This document shows positions 33,911 through 42,712 of a stretch of 64,000 nt of DNA, piece after piece. Source of the stretch: Streptomyces graminofaciens. GTDB taxonomy: Bacteria; Actinomycetota; Actinomycetes; Streptomycetales; Streptomycetaceae. The notes beneath the pieces were generated by a model. That model searched no databases, was not told where the DNA came from, and was given only the letters and a program-made list of their open reading frames with translations. The stretch's first letter is position 1. Each line of letters begins with the position of its first letter. The DNA lies in NCBI RefSeq assembly GCF_030294945.1, contig NZ_AP018448.1, positions 682,001-746,000 on the forward strand, written 5' to 3'. A program made the position numbers and the translations under genes.

Positions 33911-34873
33911 TCAGGGCTCTGAGGTCTCGGATTCGAGCGAGGCCCGCGTCACCTTGCCGTAGACACCCGACTCGTCCGCCAGGACGACCCGAGTGACCTG
34001 GTAGAGGCGGACCGCGCTCTCGACCTCACGGTCGTAGTCGCCGTCGATGTCACCGTTGTAGAAGCCGGTCTCTCGCAGGCGGAGCTGGAGTTCGGTGACC
34101 TCTGGCCCCTTGTCGCCGAAGCCGAGGACGGGGTCCTGCGGGCCCGACTGGGTCGGCCCGGGGACCGCCGTGCCGGTGGCGCCGCTGTTGGACGGGGTCC
34201 TGGTCGGGCTGTCGGTGCCGGTCGGGGTGGCCCGGCTCTCGCTCGGGGTCGCGCCCGGTGAGGTGGCGGGAGTCCCGGACGGCTGCGCCGAGGAAGCCGT
34301 ACCGGACGGGGCCGCCGAGGACGCGTCATCGTCGGAAGTCCGCTCGGGGAGCGCCCCACGCACATCGTCGGGCAGGGCGCCGTCCCGCGAGGGTGCCTGG
34401 TACGAGAAGAGCGCGACGATCAGTCCTCCCGCCACCAGGACAACCGCGGCGGCTCCCGCGGCCAACGCCATACGGCGGCGCCGCCGCTGATCTTCCTGGG
34501 CGCTGCCGGCGGGAGGGTGCTCGTCGAGGAGGGAGGGCGCTGTGTCGTGCCGCCCGACGGGGGGCGCAGGCGCACCGCCGTCCCCCAACGGGCTTGTCCG
34601 CTCCGCGACTTCGGAGTCCTGTGCGCCCTCGGCCGGTTCGTCCGCGTGCGGGTCGGCCGGGTCGGCCGCCTCGTCCGTGCGCTCGGCCTCGTCGCCGACC
34701 TTCACGAAGGGTCGTATGCGTACCGGGTCGAAGTCCTCGGCGGCCGCGGCCTGCACCATGCGGGATTCGAGATGGGCGTCCGACGCGTCCCGGCCGCAGG
34801 AACAGGCCGGGGTGCCGTCCGTCGCCCGGGGCGTACCGCATTGCGGGCAGACAGGGCCTGTCGGTTCAGTCAC
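33911..34873 (-). CDS. Zinc-ribbon membrane protein with peptidoglycan-binding domain
   Basis: A 320-residue protein: N-terminal zinc ribbon (CPQCGTPR..CSCG), acidic cytoplasmic linker, one membrane helix (residues about 137-160, MALAAGAAAVVLVAGGLIVA), a long Ser/Thr/Pro-rich extracellular stalk and a C-terminal PG_binding_1-like domain (GPEVTELQLRLRETGFYNG, then DREVESAVRLYQ). This is a common Streptomyces layout linking a cytoplasmic metal site to the cell wall; exact role unknown. GTG start with GGAGAGAG upstream. Confidence 0.88.
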   Translation of the reverse strand: MTEPTGPVCPQCGTPRATDGTPACSCGRDASDAHLESRMVQAAAAEDFDPVRIRPFVKVGDEAERTDEAADPADPHADEPAEGAQDSEVAERTSPLGDGGAPAPPVGRHDTAPSLLDEHPPAGSAQEDQRRRRRMALAAGAAAVVLVAGGLIVALFSYQAPSRDGALPDDVRGALPERTSDDDASSAAPSGTASSAQPSGTPATSPGATPSESRATPTGTDSPTRTPSNSGATGTAVPGPTQSGPQDPVLGFGDKGPEVTELQLRLRETGFYNGDIDGDYDREVESAVRLYQVTRVVLADESGVYGKVTRASLESETSEP

Positions 34874-35117
34874 GCGTGGTCTCTCTCCGAGCGGGCTTCA
34901 AAGTTTAAGCAGATCTCCTGCACAGAATCGCCAAGATTTGCTTGAATCTCGAACCAGGATGTTCGCGGAACGTCGAAAAGCGGCCATCTCAAACTCCCCT
35001 CGCGCAGGGCGAGTTCGGGCTCGCCATGTCATCGCGTGACGGGACTGGCGCGCGGCCCGAGGTTGGTGTGTCATGCCTCTGACAACAGCTCCGTGTGTGG
35101 CAGTGGAAGGAAATCCC

Positions 35118-36479
35118 GTGAGCCTGACCCGTCCCCGTGCCCTCTGCGCGGTCGCCGCGCTCGCCCTGGGCATGCCCGTCGTGTTCTCGGGCCCTGCCAC
35201 CGCGGCGGTCCCCACGTACGCGGTGTATCTGCAGAACTTCGCCACCGGCCTCAACGCGGCCGACAGCGGCGGTACGGTCGCCGCGCACAACCCCAAGGGC
35301 AACGAGGACCACCAGCAGTGGACGCCGGTCGCCGTCAACGGCGGCCACGAGTTGCGGAACACCGACAAGTCCGGGACCTGTCTCGGGCGCAGCGGAACCT
35401 CGGCGGTGACGGCGTCCTGCGGCGCGGACGGCACCACGTGGACGATCACCGCCGCCACGGACAGCACCTACACCATCGCCGTCCCGGGAACCTCGCAGTA
35501 CCTGACGGGCGTGTCCTCCGACTCCTCGGCCGTGCAGATCGGGGGCAGTGGCAGCCTCGCCCGCTGGTATCTCACCCCGGTCACCTACGCCACCACGGCC
35601 ATGCCGTCCACCGACACCCGCACCCTCGACCAGGTCACCTTCCTCACCTCGCACAACGCCTTCGCCAACGGCGTCGACGGCAACTTCGCCTCGTTCCCCG
35701 TCAGCCTCTTCCCCAACCAGTCACGGGGCGTCGGCCAGCAACTCACGGACGGCGTAAGGGGGTTCATGCTCGACACCTACGCCGTGTCGGGGAAGGCCGT
35801 GCTGTGCCACAACAGCTGTGACGGGGTCAGCGGGCCGGTTCCGCTCGCCACCGACCTCCAGCGCATGGTCGACTTCCTCAAGGCGCATCCGGGCGAGTTC
35901 GCCACGGTCTTCCTGGAGGACTACGTCGCCTCCGACGTACTGAGGTCGTCCCTGGCCTCCGTCAGCGGTCTGTCCGACGTGCTGTACCGGCCCGACCAGG
36001 AGGGCGTGGCAACGAAGGGCTGGCCGACGATGGCGGACCTCGCCGCCCGGGGCAGGCAACTGCTGATCTTCAGTGACCGTACGCGCGCGAGCGACGTATC
36101 GGCCGGTTACGTCACCCGTGACACCTTCGGTGTGATGTACCAGCGTGAGTGGACCGTGGAGAACTACTGGTCCATGGGCGGCGGGCTCGGCGGCTCCGAC
36201 TGGTCCTGCTACAGCCGCTGGGGCACGAGCAGGCCGCTGACCACGGACTCGGCCGCCTTCCGTCCGCTGTTCGTGATGAACCACTTCCGCGACTACACGG
36301 TCGGCGGGACGGCCGAGACGGACAACGGCAAGCTCGTCAACCGCGCACAGAACTTCTGCACACCGGCCGCCCGCAAGAAGCCCAACTACCTCGCCGTGGA
36401 CCGCTACGACCTGGGCTCCCCCTCGCCGCTCACGACCGTGGGGAACCTCAACACGTACGTCCTCACACCCGGCCAGTAG
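35118..36479 (+). CDS. Secreted PI-PLC X-like phosphodiesterase with ricin-like N-domain
   Basis: A 453-residue exported protein. Signal peptide (VSLTRPRALCAVAALALG..ATAA), then a ricin-B-like carbohydrate-binding segment (residues 35-160, YLQNFATGLNAADSGG, WTPVAV, CLGRSG), then a PLC-like TIM barrel: first catalytic His in LTSHNAF, second in LCHNSCDG, with the substrate strand GVRGFMLDTY. It lacks the calcium site of eukaryotic PLCs, as bacterial forms do. Cleavage of phosphatidylinositol or a related phosphodiester outside the cell is likely. GTG 35118 has GGAAGGA upstream. A hairpin terminator follows. Confidence 0.88.
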   Translation: MSLTRPRALCAVAALALGMPVVFSGPATAAVPTYAVYLQNFATGLNAADSGGTVAAHNPKGNEDHQQWTPVAVNGGHELRNTDKSGTCLGRSGTSAVTASCGADGTTWTITAATDSTYTIAVPGTSQYLTGVSSDSSAVQIGGSGSLARWYLTPVTYATTAMPSTDTRTLDQVTFLTSHNAFANGVDGNFASFPVSLFPNQSRGVGQQLTDGVRGFMLDTYAVSGKAVLCHNSCDGVSGPVPLATDLQRMVDFLKAHPGEFATVFLEDYVASDVLRSSLASVSGLSDVLYRPDQEGVATKGWPTMADLAARGRQLLIFSDRTRASDVSAGYVTRDTFGVMYQREWTVENYWSMGGGLGGSDWSCYSRWGTSRPLTTDSAAFRPLFVMNHFRDYTVGGTAETDNGKLVNRAQNFCTPAARKKPNYLAVDRYDLGSPSPLTTVGNLNTYVLTPGQ

Positions 36480-36506
36480 CGACAGCGACGCGCCGCCGAC
36501 AGGGCA

Positions 36507-36533
36507 AGGGGCCCGGCCGTGCGCCGGGCCCCT
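36507..36533. terminator. Terminator hairpin between convergent genes
   Basis: Perfect 11-base stem AGGGGCCCGGC / GCCGGGCCCCT with a five-base loop between the PLC-like gene and the chitinase gene, which converge here. Confidence 0.85.
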
Positions 36534-36586
36534 GACCTTCGACCTCAAGTCAGGTGCATGACAGCACATGCTTCAGGTCATCGGCG

Positions 36587-37474
36587 TCAGCAATACAGGT
36601 TGGCGCCCGTGGCGATCCCGAGGATCTGCGCGAACCGCCGATAGGCGTCCACCCGGCTCTGCACCTGCGCGGGATTCTTGCCGTCGCACTCCAGCGAGCC
36701 GTTGATGCTGCGGATGGTGTGCCCGAAACCCGCGCTGTTGACCATGGCGTTGTGGCCGGTCATGGTCCCGGGGCCGGTCTGGGTGTTCCAGTACCACAGG
36801 GCGGTCTTCCAGGCGACGGCCGCGTCGTTCTGCACCAGCCAGGGATTGCCCAGCAGGTTCAGGCCGAGCGCGTCGCCGGCCGCCTTGTAGTTGAAGTTCC
36901 AGCTGAGCTGGATCGGGCCGCGCCCGTAGTAGGCCGCCTGTCCGGCCGGGCAGCCGTACGGCCTGCTCCAGTCGCAGTAGGTGGGGTAGTTGGCGGTGTT
37001 CTGCTCGACGACGTGGACGAGTCCGCCGGTCTCGTGGTTGACGTTGGCGAGGAAGGCGGCCGCCTCCTGCTTCTTCACGGTGTCACTGCCGGTGGTCGCG
37101 AAGGCCGGGAAGGCGCTCATGGCCGCCCGCAGCCCGCTGTACGTGTAGAACGAGTTGCGGCTCGGGAACATCTGGTTGAACTGCGCCTCGCTCACGACGA
37201 ACCCGGAAGGGTTGGTGGGGCCGCCGTCGCAGGCGTACGGCTCCCAGTACCAGGTGCTGATCGTGGGGTCGTACCCCGGATTGTCGTGCTCGGCGATGTA
37301 CGCCTTGCCGTCGGTGTAGCGCACGATGTCGCCGGTGACGTAGGACCTGCCCGCCACCCAGCTCGCGTAGCTCGAACAGGGTGCGGCGGACGCGCTCTGG
37401 GCGGGCAGCAGCACAGGGGTGGAACCGCCGATGACCAGCGCGGTCAGCACGGCGGAGATACGGCGCCTCGACAC
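36587..37474 (-). CDS. Secreted GH19 chitinase with CBM5/12 chitin-binding domain
   Basis: A 295-residue exported enzyme. Signal peptide (VSRRRISAVLTALVIGG..SASA), an N-terminal chitin-binding module (SWVAGRSYVTGDIVRY, KAYIAEHDN, STWYWEPYAC), and a bacterial ChiC-like GH19 catalytic domain with the acid Glu in NVNHETGG, plus YYGRGPIQLSWNFNY and the closing RRFAQILGI. It hydrolyses beta-1,4 links in chitin. GTG 37474 is set by AAGGAG eight bases upstream. Tandem DasR-like sites lie about 145-175 bases upstream, so induction by chitin breakdown products is expected. Confidence 0.95.
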   Translation of the reverse strand: MSRRRISAVLTALVIGGSTPVLLPAQSASAAPCSSYASWVAGRSYVTGDIVRYTDGKAYIAEHDNPGYDPTISTWYWEPYACDGGPTNPSGFVVSEAQFNQMFPSRNSFYTYSGLRAAMSAFPAFATTGSDTVKKQEAAAFLANVNHETGGLVHVVEQNTANYPTYCDWSRPYGCPAGQAAYYGRGPIQLSWNFNYKAAGDALGLNLLGNPWLVQNDAAVAWKTALWYWNTQTGPGTMTGHNAMVNSAGFGHTIRSINGSLECDGKNPAQVQSRVDAYRRFAQILGIATGANLYC

Positions 37475-37618
37475 GGGATCAACTCCTTCGTGGAGCACGG
37501 CCGCACCCGGGCGGGGCAGGAAGGGCGTGACGGAACCCGACCCCGCGCGCACGCGCCGGCGGAGCCGGTCACGGCGTGGGGGCGGCCGTGGTGGGGGGTG
37601 TCGAGCACACTCAACCGC

Positions 37619-37651
37619 GTTGGTCTGTACCAGTCAAGGGTGTAGACCAGT
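37619..37651 (-). promoter_or_regulatory. Tandem DasR-like sites (dre) upstream of chitinase
   Basis: GTTGGTCTGTACCAGT (37619-37634) matches the dre consensus ACTGGTCTAGACCAGT at 12 of 16 positions; AAGGGTGTAGACCAGT (37636-37651) matches at 13 of 16. Direct repeats of this kind are known in front of Streptomyces chitinase genes and mediate control by the GlcNAc-responsive repressor DasR. Confidence 0.75.
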
Positions 37652-37742
37652 CAACCGGCAGGGCACCGGGGGGCGTTCGGGCGGCGGACACCGGGGAGGC
37701 GCGGCCGAACCCGCGCCTCGGCCGCCGGCCGGTCGCCGTGCG

Positions 37743-38498
37743 TCAGCTCTCGGGGCTGCCGAGCCAGTAGCCGAAGCCGCGGCGGGTGTGGATCAGCGTG
37801 GGACCCTCTTGGTCGACCTTGCGCCTGAGGCGGGCGACGAGTTTCTCGATCGCGCCGTGCGCCCGGAAGTCGCCCCAGACATGTCGGCTGATCTGTTCCT
37901 TCGACAGCACCCGTTCCGCGTTCTCCAGCAGCTGGCTCAGGAGCCGGTACTCGGCGGGGGTGAGACCGAGTGGCCTGGAGCCGCGCCGGGCCTGGTACGC
38001 GGCGCCGTCCAGGACGAGGTCGCCGTAGCAGGGCGTTCCGTCGAGGCGCTCGGGGCTCCGGGTGCGCAGCAGAGCCCGGGCCCGGTCGAGAACCTCGGCG
38101 ATCCTGACGGGCTTCACGACGTAGTCCTCGACTCCGGGCTCAAGGAAGGGGACGAGGTCGATGAGGGTCTCGCACGTCGTCAGGTAGAGCACCGGCGGAT
38201 GGTCCGGCGGCGCGACACGGCGGCTCCGCACGAAGCACTCCAGGTCGGGCGGCGTGGCGTCACAGACCACCAGGTCGAACCGCCGACGTGTCAGCCGCAT
38301 CATGCCCGCGGTGCCACTGACGGCCGTCTCGACCCGGCAGCCCGCCAACTCCATGATGCCGGCGAGGAGTTCGGTGATGTCGGGATCGTCGGCGACGACC
38401 AGGACGGACCGCCCGCCGCCAGGCGGCGACGCCAACTTCTCCATGAGCCTTCTGCGCATGACGAGGCCAATCGGGTCGGGCCTGCGCGTCGTGCTCAC
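37743..38498 (-). CDS. OmpR/PhoB-type response regulator (orphan)
   Basis: Up to 251 residues. Receiver domain with acidic pair ADD, phospho-acceptor in VVCDATPPD, and Lys in YVVKPVR; C-terminal winged helix (LTPAEYRLLSQLLENAERVLSKEQI.. and RRGFGYWL). No histidine kinase gene adjoins it, so it is an orphan in this window. The start is uncertain: GTG 38498 is the longest; ATG 38459 or ATG 38444 (AGAAGG just upstream) are equally possible and would remove only a non-domain N-terminus. Confidence 0.88.
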   Translation of the reverse strand: MSTTRRPDPIGLVMRRRLMEKLASPPGGGRSVLVVADDPDITELLAGIMELAGCRVETAVSGTAGMMRLTRRRFDLVVCDATPPDLECFVRSRRVAPPDHPPVLYLTTCETLIDLVPFLEPGVEDYVVKPVRIAEVLDRARALLRTRSPERLDGTPCYGDLVLDGAAYQARRGSRPLGLTPAEYRLLSQLLENAERVLSKEQISRHVWGDFRAHGAIEKLVARLRRKVDQEGPTLIHTRRGFGYWLGSPES

Positions 38499-38581
38499 GA
38501 CGGCGGAGGGAGGGATCGAGGGGACGGCACCGAGGGGCGTCGACCTCGGTCGACAGCGTGGAAGGACGCGGCCCTCCCCCG

Positions 38582-39088
38582 TCAGCCTGCGGGGCGGGTG
38601 TCGATGGCCGACTCGCCGTGGGCGACGAAGTCGTCGACCAGCCGATTGAAGAGATCGGCAAGTCGCCGCAGGTCTTCGCGCGACCAGTCGTCGAGAGCCG
38701 TCTCGATGCCGCGTCGGCCGACTTCCCTGATGCGGCCGAAGGCGGCCAGACCGGCCTCGGTGATCTGGATGCGCTGCGCACGGCGGTCGTCCGGATCCGG
38801 GATGCGGATCACATAGCCGGCGTTCTCCAACTGCCGCAGCTGCCGTGTGACGTGGGAGGCCTCCACGGAGAGCCGGACCGCCAGGACTCCGGGGCGTATC
38901 GGCTCGCTCTCGGCGATGTGCCGCAGGATCGCCACGGAGGCGCGGTCCACCGACAGTCCGGTCTCGGCCATCAGTCGCTCATGCTGGCGGCTTCGGCCGG
39001 TCAGATACGAGATGCGGGTCAGCAGCCGCTCGATCTGGATCACGTTCGGGGGTACGGCGGCCACCGCCGCAGGGGGCTGTGCGGGCAT
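38582..39088 (-). CDS. MarR-family transcriptional regulator
   Basis: A 168-residue winged-HTH repressor ([20 protein letters not shown], recognition helix [19 protein letters not shown], wing [13 protein letters not shown]). It is divergent from a 14-helix MFS exporter, the standard arrangement in which the repressor controls both genes and is released by the drug or metabolite exported. Three repeats of an operator-like sequence lie in the intergenic region, the first an almost perfect palindrome 21 bases before its start. Confidence 0.93.
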   Translation of the reverse strand: MPAQPPAAVAAVPPNVIQIERLLTRISYLTGRSRQHERLMAETGLSVDRASVAILRHIAESEPIRPGVLAVRLSVEASHVTRQLRQLENAGYVIRIPDPDDRRAQRIQITEAGLAAFGRIREVGRRGIETALDDWSREDLRRLADLFNRLVDDFVAHGESAIDTRPAG

Positions 39089-39108
39089 GCGACCACCGTA
39101 GCAGCAAC

Positions 39109-39262
39109 TTGCCTAAGTTAAGCAATATCCAAGGCGCGAACTCGGCCCGTCACCGATCCCGCCAGCGCCGCCGATATCGCCGCCGATCCATGCCCCGCCG
39201 GTTGCCGATCTATTAATTTGCCTGAGTCAATCAATATGGCGTACGGTTGCCTGAGTCAAGCA
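39109..39262. promoter_or_regulatory. Three MarR operator-like repeats
   Basis: TTGCCTAAGTTAAGCAA (39109-39125) is a palindrome with one mismatch. Related copies are TTGCCTGAGTCAATCAA (39218-39234) and TTGCCTGAGTCAAGCA (39247-39262). Copy 1 lies just before the MarR start; copies 2 and 3 flank the probable promoter of the MFS gene. Together they point to autoregulation and repression of the exporter by the MarR protein. Confidence 0.8.
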
Positions 39263-39294
39263 TCCCCACCGGTATGTGCCACGGAGGCTTTTGC

Positions 39295-40779
39295 ATGTCC
39301 GACGCCCCAGCCCGCCCCGCCGAAGCGGGAGTTCCCGCCCCGCCGAGGTCGAACGCCGTGGTGGCGGTGCTCGCCTTCGCCGGGATCGTGGTCTCGCTGA
39401 TGCAGACCCTGATCATCCCGATCGTCCCGGAGCTGCCTCGGCTGCTCGACGCGCCCGCCTCCGACACCGCATGGGCGGTGACCGCCACGCTGCTCGCCGC
39501 CGCCGTGGCGACGCCGGTCGTCGGCCGCCTGGGTGACATGTTCGGCAAGCGGCGGATGCTGCTGGTCAGCATCGTCATGCTGGTGACGGGCTCCATCGTG
39601 TGCGCGCTCAGCGACGCACTGGTCCCGATGATCGTCGGCCGGGCTCTGCAGGGTCTGTCGGCCGCGGTCGTCCCGCTGGGCATCAGCATCATGCGGGACG
39701 AGCTGCCCGCCGAACGGCTCGCCGGATCGACCGCCCTGATGAGCGCCTCCCTGGGGGTGGGCGCCGCCCTCGGTCTGCCCGCCGCCGCGCTGATCGCCGA
39801 CAACTTCGACTGGCACACGCTGTTCTGGGCCTCCGCCTCGATGGGCGCCGTCGCCTTCGCACTCGTCCTCACGCTGGTGCCCGAGTCCGAGGTCCGCACC
39901 GGCGGCCGCTTCGACCTCGTCGGCGGTGCGGGCATCGCGGCCGGTCTGGTGTCGCTGCTGCTCGCGATCTCCAAGGGCGCCGACTGGGGCTGGACGAGCG
40001 GCACGACCCTCGGTCTGTTCGCCGCCGGGATCGTCGTCCTGCCTGCCTGGGCCTGGTACGAGCTGCGCGCCGACGAGCCGCTGGTCGACCTGCGCACCAC
40101 GGCCCGGCCCCATGTGCTGTTCACCAACCTGGCCTCCATCGCGCTCGGCATCTCGATGTTCGCGATGTCCCTGGTCCTGCCGCAACTGCTCCAGCTGCCC
40201 GAGCAGACCGGTTACGGCCTCGGCAAGTCGCTGCTCACCGCCGGTCTGGTCATGGCCCCGTCCGGTCTGGTGATGATGGCACTGGCCCCGGTCTCCGCCG
40301 CCGTCACCAAGGCCAAGGGCCCGAAGATCACGCTGATGATCGGCGCGCTGATCGTGGCCACCGGCTACGGGCTCAACATCGTCCTGATGTCCCAGGTCTG
40401 GCACCTCGTCCTGGTGTCCTGTGTGATCGGTGCCGGTATCGGCTTCACCTACGGGGCGATGCCCGCCCTCATCATGGGTGCCGTGCCGCCGTCCGAGACG
40501 GGTGCCGCGAACAGTCTCAACACGCTGATGCGGTCCATCGGTACGTCGGTGGCCAGCGCGATCGCCGGTGTCGTCCTGGCCCAGATGACCGTGGACCTCG
40601 GCGGGTACGCCCTCCCCTCGGAGAACGGCTTCAAGGTCGTGATGGCCATCGGCGCCGGTGCAGCGCTGCTCGCCTTCACGCTCGCCTCCTTCATCCCGCG
40701 CCGCCGGTCCGCCACCGCTGCGGCGGCGGCCTCGGGCGAGGACCAGACCGAGCGCCTGGAGGCCGGCACCAAGTCATGA
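39295..40779 (+). CDS. MFS drug exporter (DHA2, 14 TM)
   Basis: A 494-residue major facilitator transporter of the 14-helix DHA2 type. Motif A is LGDMFGKRRMLL between helices 2 and 3; motif C-like region GRALQGLSAAVVPLGISIMR follows; helices continue to about residue 475. It probably exports a toxic compound with proton antiport. ATG 39295 is chosen since GGAGG lies seven bases upstream; longer in-frame readings would start within an operator repeat. Confidence 0.95.
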   Translation: MSDAPARPAEAGVPAPPRSNAVVAVLAFAGIVVSLMQTLIIPIVPELPRLLDAPASDTAWAVTATLLAAAVATPVVGRLGDMFGKRRMLLVSIVMLVTGSIVCALSDALVPMIVGRALQGLSAAVVPLGISIMRDELPAERLAGSTALMSASLGVGAALGLPAAALIADNFDWHTLFWASASMGAVAFALVLTLVPESEVRTGGRFDLVGGAGIAAGLVSLLLAISKGADWGWTSGTTLGLFAAGIVVLPAWAWYELRADEPLVDLRTTARPHVLFTNLASIALGISMFAMSLVLPQLLQLPEQTGYGLGKSLLTAGLVMAPSGLVMMALAPVSAAVTKAKGPKITLMIGALIVATGYGLNIVLMSQVWHLVLVSCVIGAGIGFTYGAMPALIMGAVPPSETGAANSLNTLMRSIGTSVASAIAGVVLAQMTVDLGGYALPSENGFKVVMAIGAGAALLAFTLASFIPRRRSATAAAAASGEDQTERLEAGTKS

Positions 40780-40900
40780 CGGCGACGCCCGAGGCACGGC
40801 CGAGGCGCGACCGGGGCGCCACCGGGGCGCGGGGGACGGTACGGCCGTCGTCCGCGCCCTGCGCCGTTCTCGGGCAGGACGGGGTGGACGACGCGGAGAT

Positions 40901-40940
40901 GATGTGATCTTTTCGGTCGTGGGAGATGTGATCTTCCGGT
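40901..40940 (+). promoter_or_regulatory. Direct repeat upstream of acyl-CoA dehydrogenase-like gene
   Basis: GATGTGATCTTTTCGGTC (40901-40918) recurs as GATGTGATCTTCCGGTCC (40925-40942), a 24-base period close to two helical turns. It lies 24-63 bases upstream of the ATG and less GC-rich than its surroundings; probably a promoter with paired regulator sites. Confidence 0.45.
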
Positions 40941-40963
40941 CCCGGTGCGGGGAGAATCTCCCC

Positions 40964-42007
40964 ATGACCACGTCACCGCACCCCCTCGTCGTCCAGGCGC
41001 GCCGTCTCGCGGCCGAGGTGCTCGCGCCCCAGGCCGAGCGCGTCGACCAGGAGGGAGTGCCCGCCGAGAGCATCGAGGCGATCAAGCGGTCGGGGCTGCT
41101 CGGGGTGAGCGCCCCGGTGGCGTACGGCGGCTCCGGCGCGCCCGGGGCGGTGGCGCGGGAGACCGCCGAGATCCTGGCCGGCGCGTGCTGTGCCACGTGG
41201 TTCGTGCAGACCCAGCACCACACACCCGTGCTGACCCTCGCCAAGAGCGAACTCCCCGCCCGCGAGCGGCTGTTGGCGAAGCTGGCCACGGGCGAGCTGT
41301 TGTCCGGGGTGGCGTACGCGCATCTGCGCAGATACCCGGAAGTGCCCGTGCGGGCCGTGCCGAAGCGGGGCGGCTGGAGCTTCCACGGGACGGTTCCCTG
41401 GTACACGGGATGGGGGCTCAACGACGTGATGCTGCTGGCCGGGGTGACGGACGCGGACGAGGTGCTGTTCGCCTTCGCCGAGGCCAGGCAGCAGTCCGGG
41501 CTGAAGGCGTCGGTACCGATGCGGCTCGCGGCACTCACGGCCGCCCGGACCGTGTCGCTGCACCTCGACGGGTTGTGGGTGCCCGACGACGCCGTGGCGC
41601 TGCACACGCCGTACGAGAGTTGGGCCGCGGGCGACCGGCCCAAGCCCACGAACGCCTCACCGGCGGTGTTCGGGGTCGCCGAGTCGGCGCTCTCGCTGCT
41701 GGACCAAGGAGATCCGACGACGAAGGCGCTGCGCCACCGCCTGGACAAGGTGCGGCGGCAGGCGTACGCGCTGGCCGATCATCCGGCGCCGCACGAGCAC
41801 ATGGAGGAGCGCCTGGCGATGAAGACGAAGGCGTTCGACCTGATGCGCTCGGCCACGACGGCCGCGATCGTGGCCGGGGGCGGGCGGTCCCTGGACGTGG
41901 AGAACCGGGCGCAGCGGCTCGCGCGCGAGGCGATGTTCCTGCTGGTGCAGGGCCAGACGCCCGAGGTGCGCCGGGCACACCTCAGGTCGCTGTCGGCCGC
42001 GTACTGA
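40964..42007 (+). CDS. Acyl-CoA dehydrogenase-like flavoprotein
   Basis: A 347-residue protein related to acyl-CoA dehydrogenases and group D flavin monooxygenases: helical N-domain (VPAESIEAIKRSGLLGVSAPVAYGG), beta domain (WSFHGTVPWYTGWGLNDVMLL), helical C-domain (EERLAMKTKAFDLMRSATTAAIVAGGGRSL). It is shorter than classic ACADs (about 380) and the usual catalytic Glu is not obvious, so it may bind flavin for oxidation of a non-CoA substrate. ATG 40964 with GGGGAG eight bases upstream. Encoded alone. Confidence 0.85.
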   Translation: MTTSPHPLVVQARRLAAEVLAPQAERVDQEGVPAESIEAIKRSGLLGVSAPVAYGGSGAPGAVARETAEILAGACCATWFVQTQHHTPVLTLAKSELPARERLLAKLATGELLSGVAYAHLRRYPEVPVRAVPKRGGWSFHGTVPWYTGWGLNDVMLLAGVTDADEVLFAFAEARQQSGLKASVPMRLAALTAARTVSLHLDGLWVPDDAVALHTPYESWAAGDRPKPTNASPAVFGVAESALSLLDQGDPTTKALRHRLDKVRRQAYALADHPAPHEHMEERLAMKTKAFDLMRSATTAAIVAGGGRSLDVENRAQRLAREAMFLLVQGQTPEVRRAHLRSLSAAY

Positions 42008-42135
42008 CGCCGGTCGGGGGGCGGCGGCCCTGGCGCCGCTCCTTCCCCACTGAGATCCTTCAGAAGGGCCTTAGGTCTTGGTACTCCAGGGGAGTTCCGC
42101 CGGTGCGGTGTCTTCGCCCGACCGAGTGCAGGTGT

Positions 42136-42414
42136 TCAGGGGCTGTCGCCGGACCAGTCCCAGCGGGCCGGGTCGCCCGGGCGCGGATCGTACAGCGCCC
42201 GCCCGCCGGGGCCGAACTGTCCGAGCTCGGTCTGGAGGGAGACGCCCGTGTCGATCCCGTCCTGCGTCCAGCCGGTGATGTCGAACAACAGGCCGTCCAG
42301 CGGGCCGCCGACCAGTTCGGCGTAGGTACGGCCGGGCCGTGGGCCGGGGTGGGGGTCGTCCGCGTCGTGGCCGTAGACCCGGCCGCGCAGCAGCTGCTCA
42401 TCGTCGCTGTCCAT
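42136..42414 (-). CDS. Small acidic protein, function unknown
   Basis: A 92-residue protein (MDSDDEQLLRGRVYGHD.., YAELVGGPLDGLLFDITGW, GGRALYDPRPGDPARWDW). GGPLDG and the aromatic C-terminus resemble small Streptomyces proteins of unknown role. ATG 42414 has GGGAGG nine bases upstream. A strong palindrome lies 34 bases before the start. Confidence 0.7.
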   Translation of the reverse strand: MDSDDEQLLRGRVYGHDADDPHPGPRPGRTYAELVGGPLDGLLFDITGWTQDGIDTGVSLQTELGQFGPGGRALYDPRPGDPARWDWSGDSP

Positions 42415-42447
42415 GCCGTCCAGCCTCCCAGCCGCCACCGACAACGA

Positions 42448-42477
42448 GGGCTTGCCCAGGAACTCCTGGGCAAGCCC
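42448..42477. repeat. Near-perfect 30-base palindrome
   Basis: GGGCTTGCCCAGGA is followed two bases later by its exact complement (TCCTGGGCAAGCCC). It could be a terminator for rightward transcription or a transposon scar next to decayed sequence. Confidence 0.6.
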
Positions 42478-42489
42478 CGGACCCGGCAG

Positions 42490-42712
42490 CGCTCCCCGCT
42501 CTGGTACGCGCGTCGGACTCCGATCTCGGCGCCGCGCTGCGCAGCACGGCAGAGCGGCTGGAGGCCCGGCGCACGCTCACTCACTCACTCACGGCCGCGA
42601 ACGAGGAGGACCTCCGGGCGGCCGTGCCCGTCGGGCCTCGCCCGCCCTTCAGGGCCGCTTGCGGCTCGACGAATCGCAACTGGACGCCATGGCAGCGCAG
42701 CTGCGCACGCCG
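42490..42712 (+). pseudogene. ProA-like (glutamate-5-semialdehyde dehydrogenase) fragment
   Basis: One frame reads DLGAALRSTAERLEARRT.. AANEEDLRAA, and after a frame change RLRLDESQLDAMAAQLR, which together resemble the N-terminus of gamma-glutamyl phosphate reductase (AALEARTDEILAANAxDLxxA, then DRLxLDExRLxxMAxxLR). Only about 70 residues remain. The rest of the stretch to 42985 shows nothing recognisable. Confidence 0.45.

Noticed and set aside
33509..33922. 137-codon plus-strand frame
   Set aside because: No family text and no ribosome site; it lies over minus-strand remnants and looks like a GC shadow.
39247..39294. Extended start (TTG 39247) for the MFS exporter
   Set aside because: It begins inside an operator repeat and adds a non-family N-terminus; GGAGG positions ATG 39295 well.
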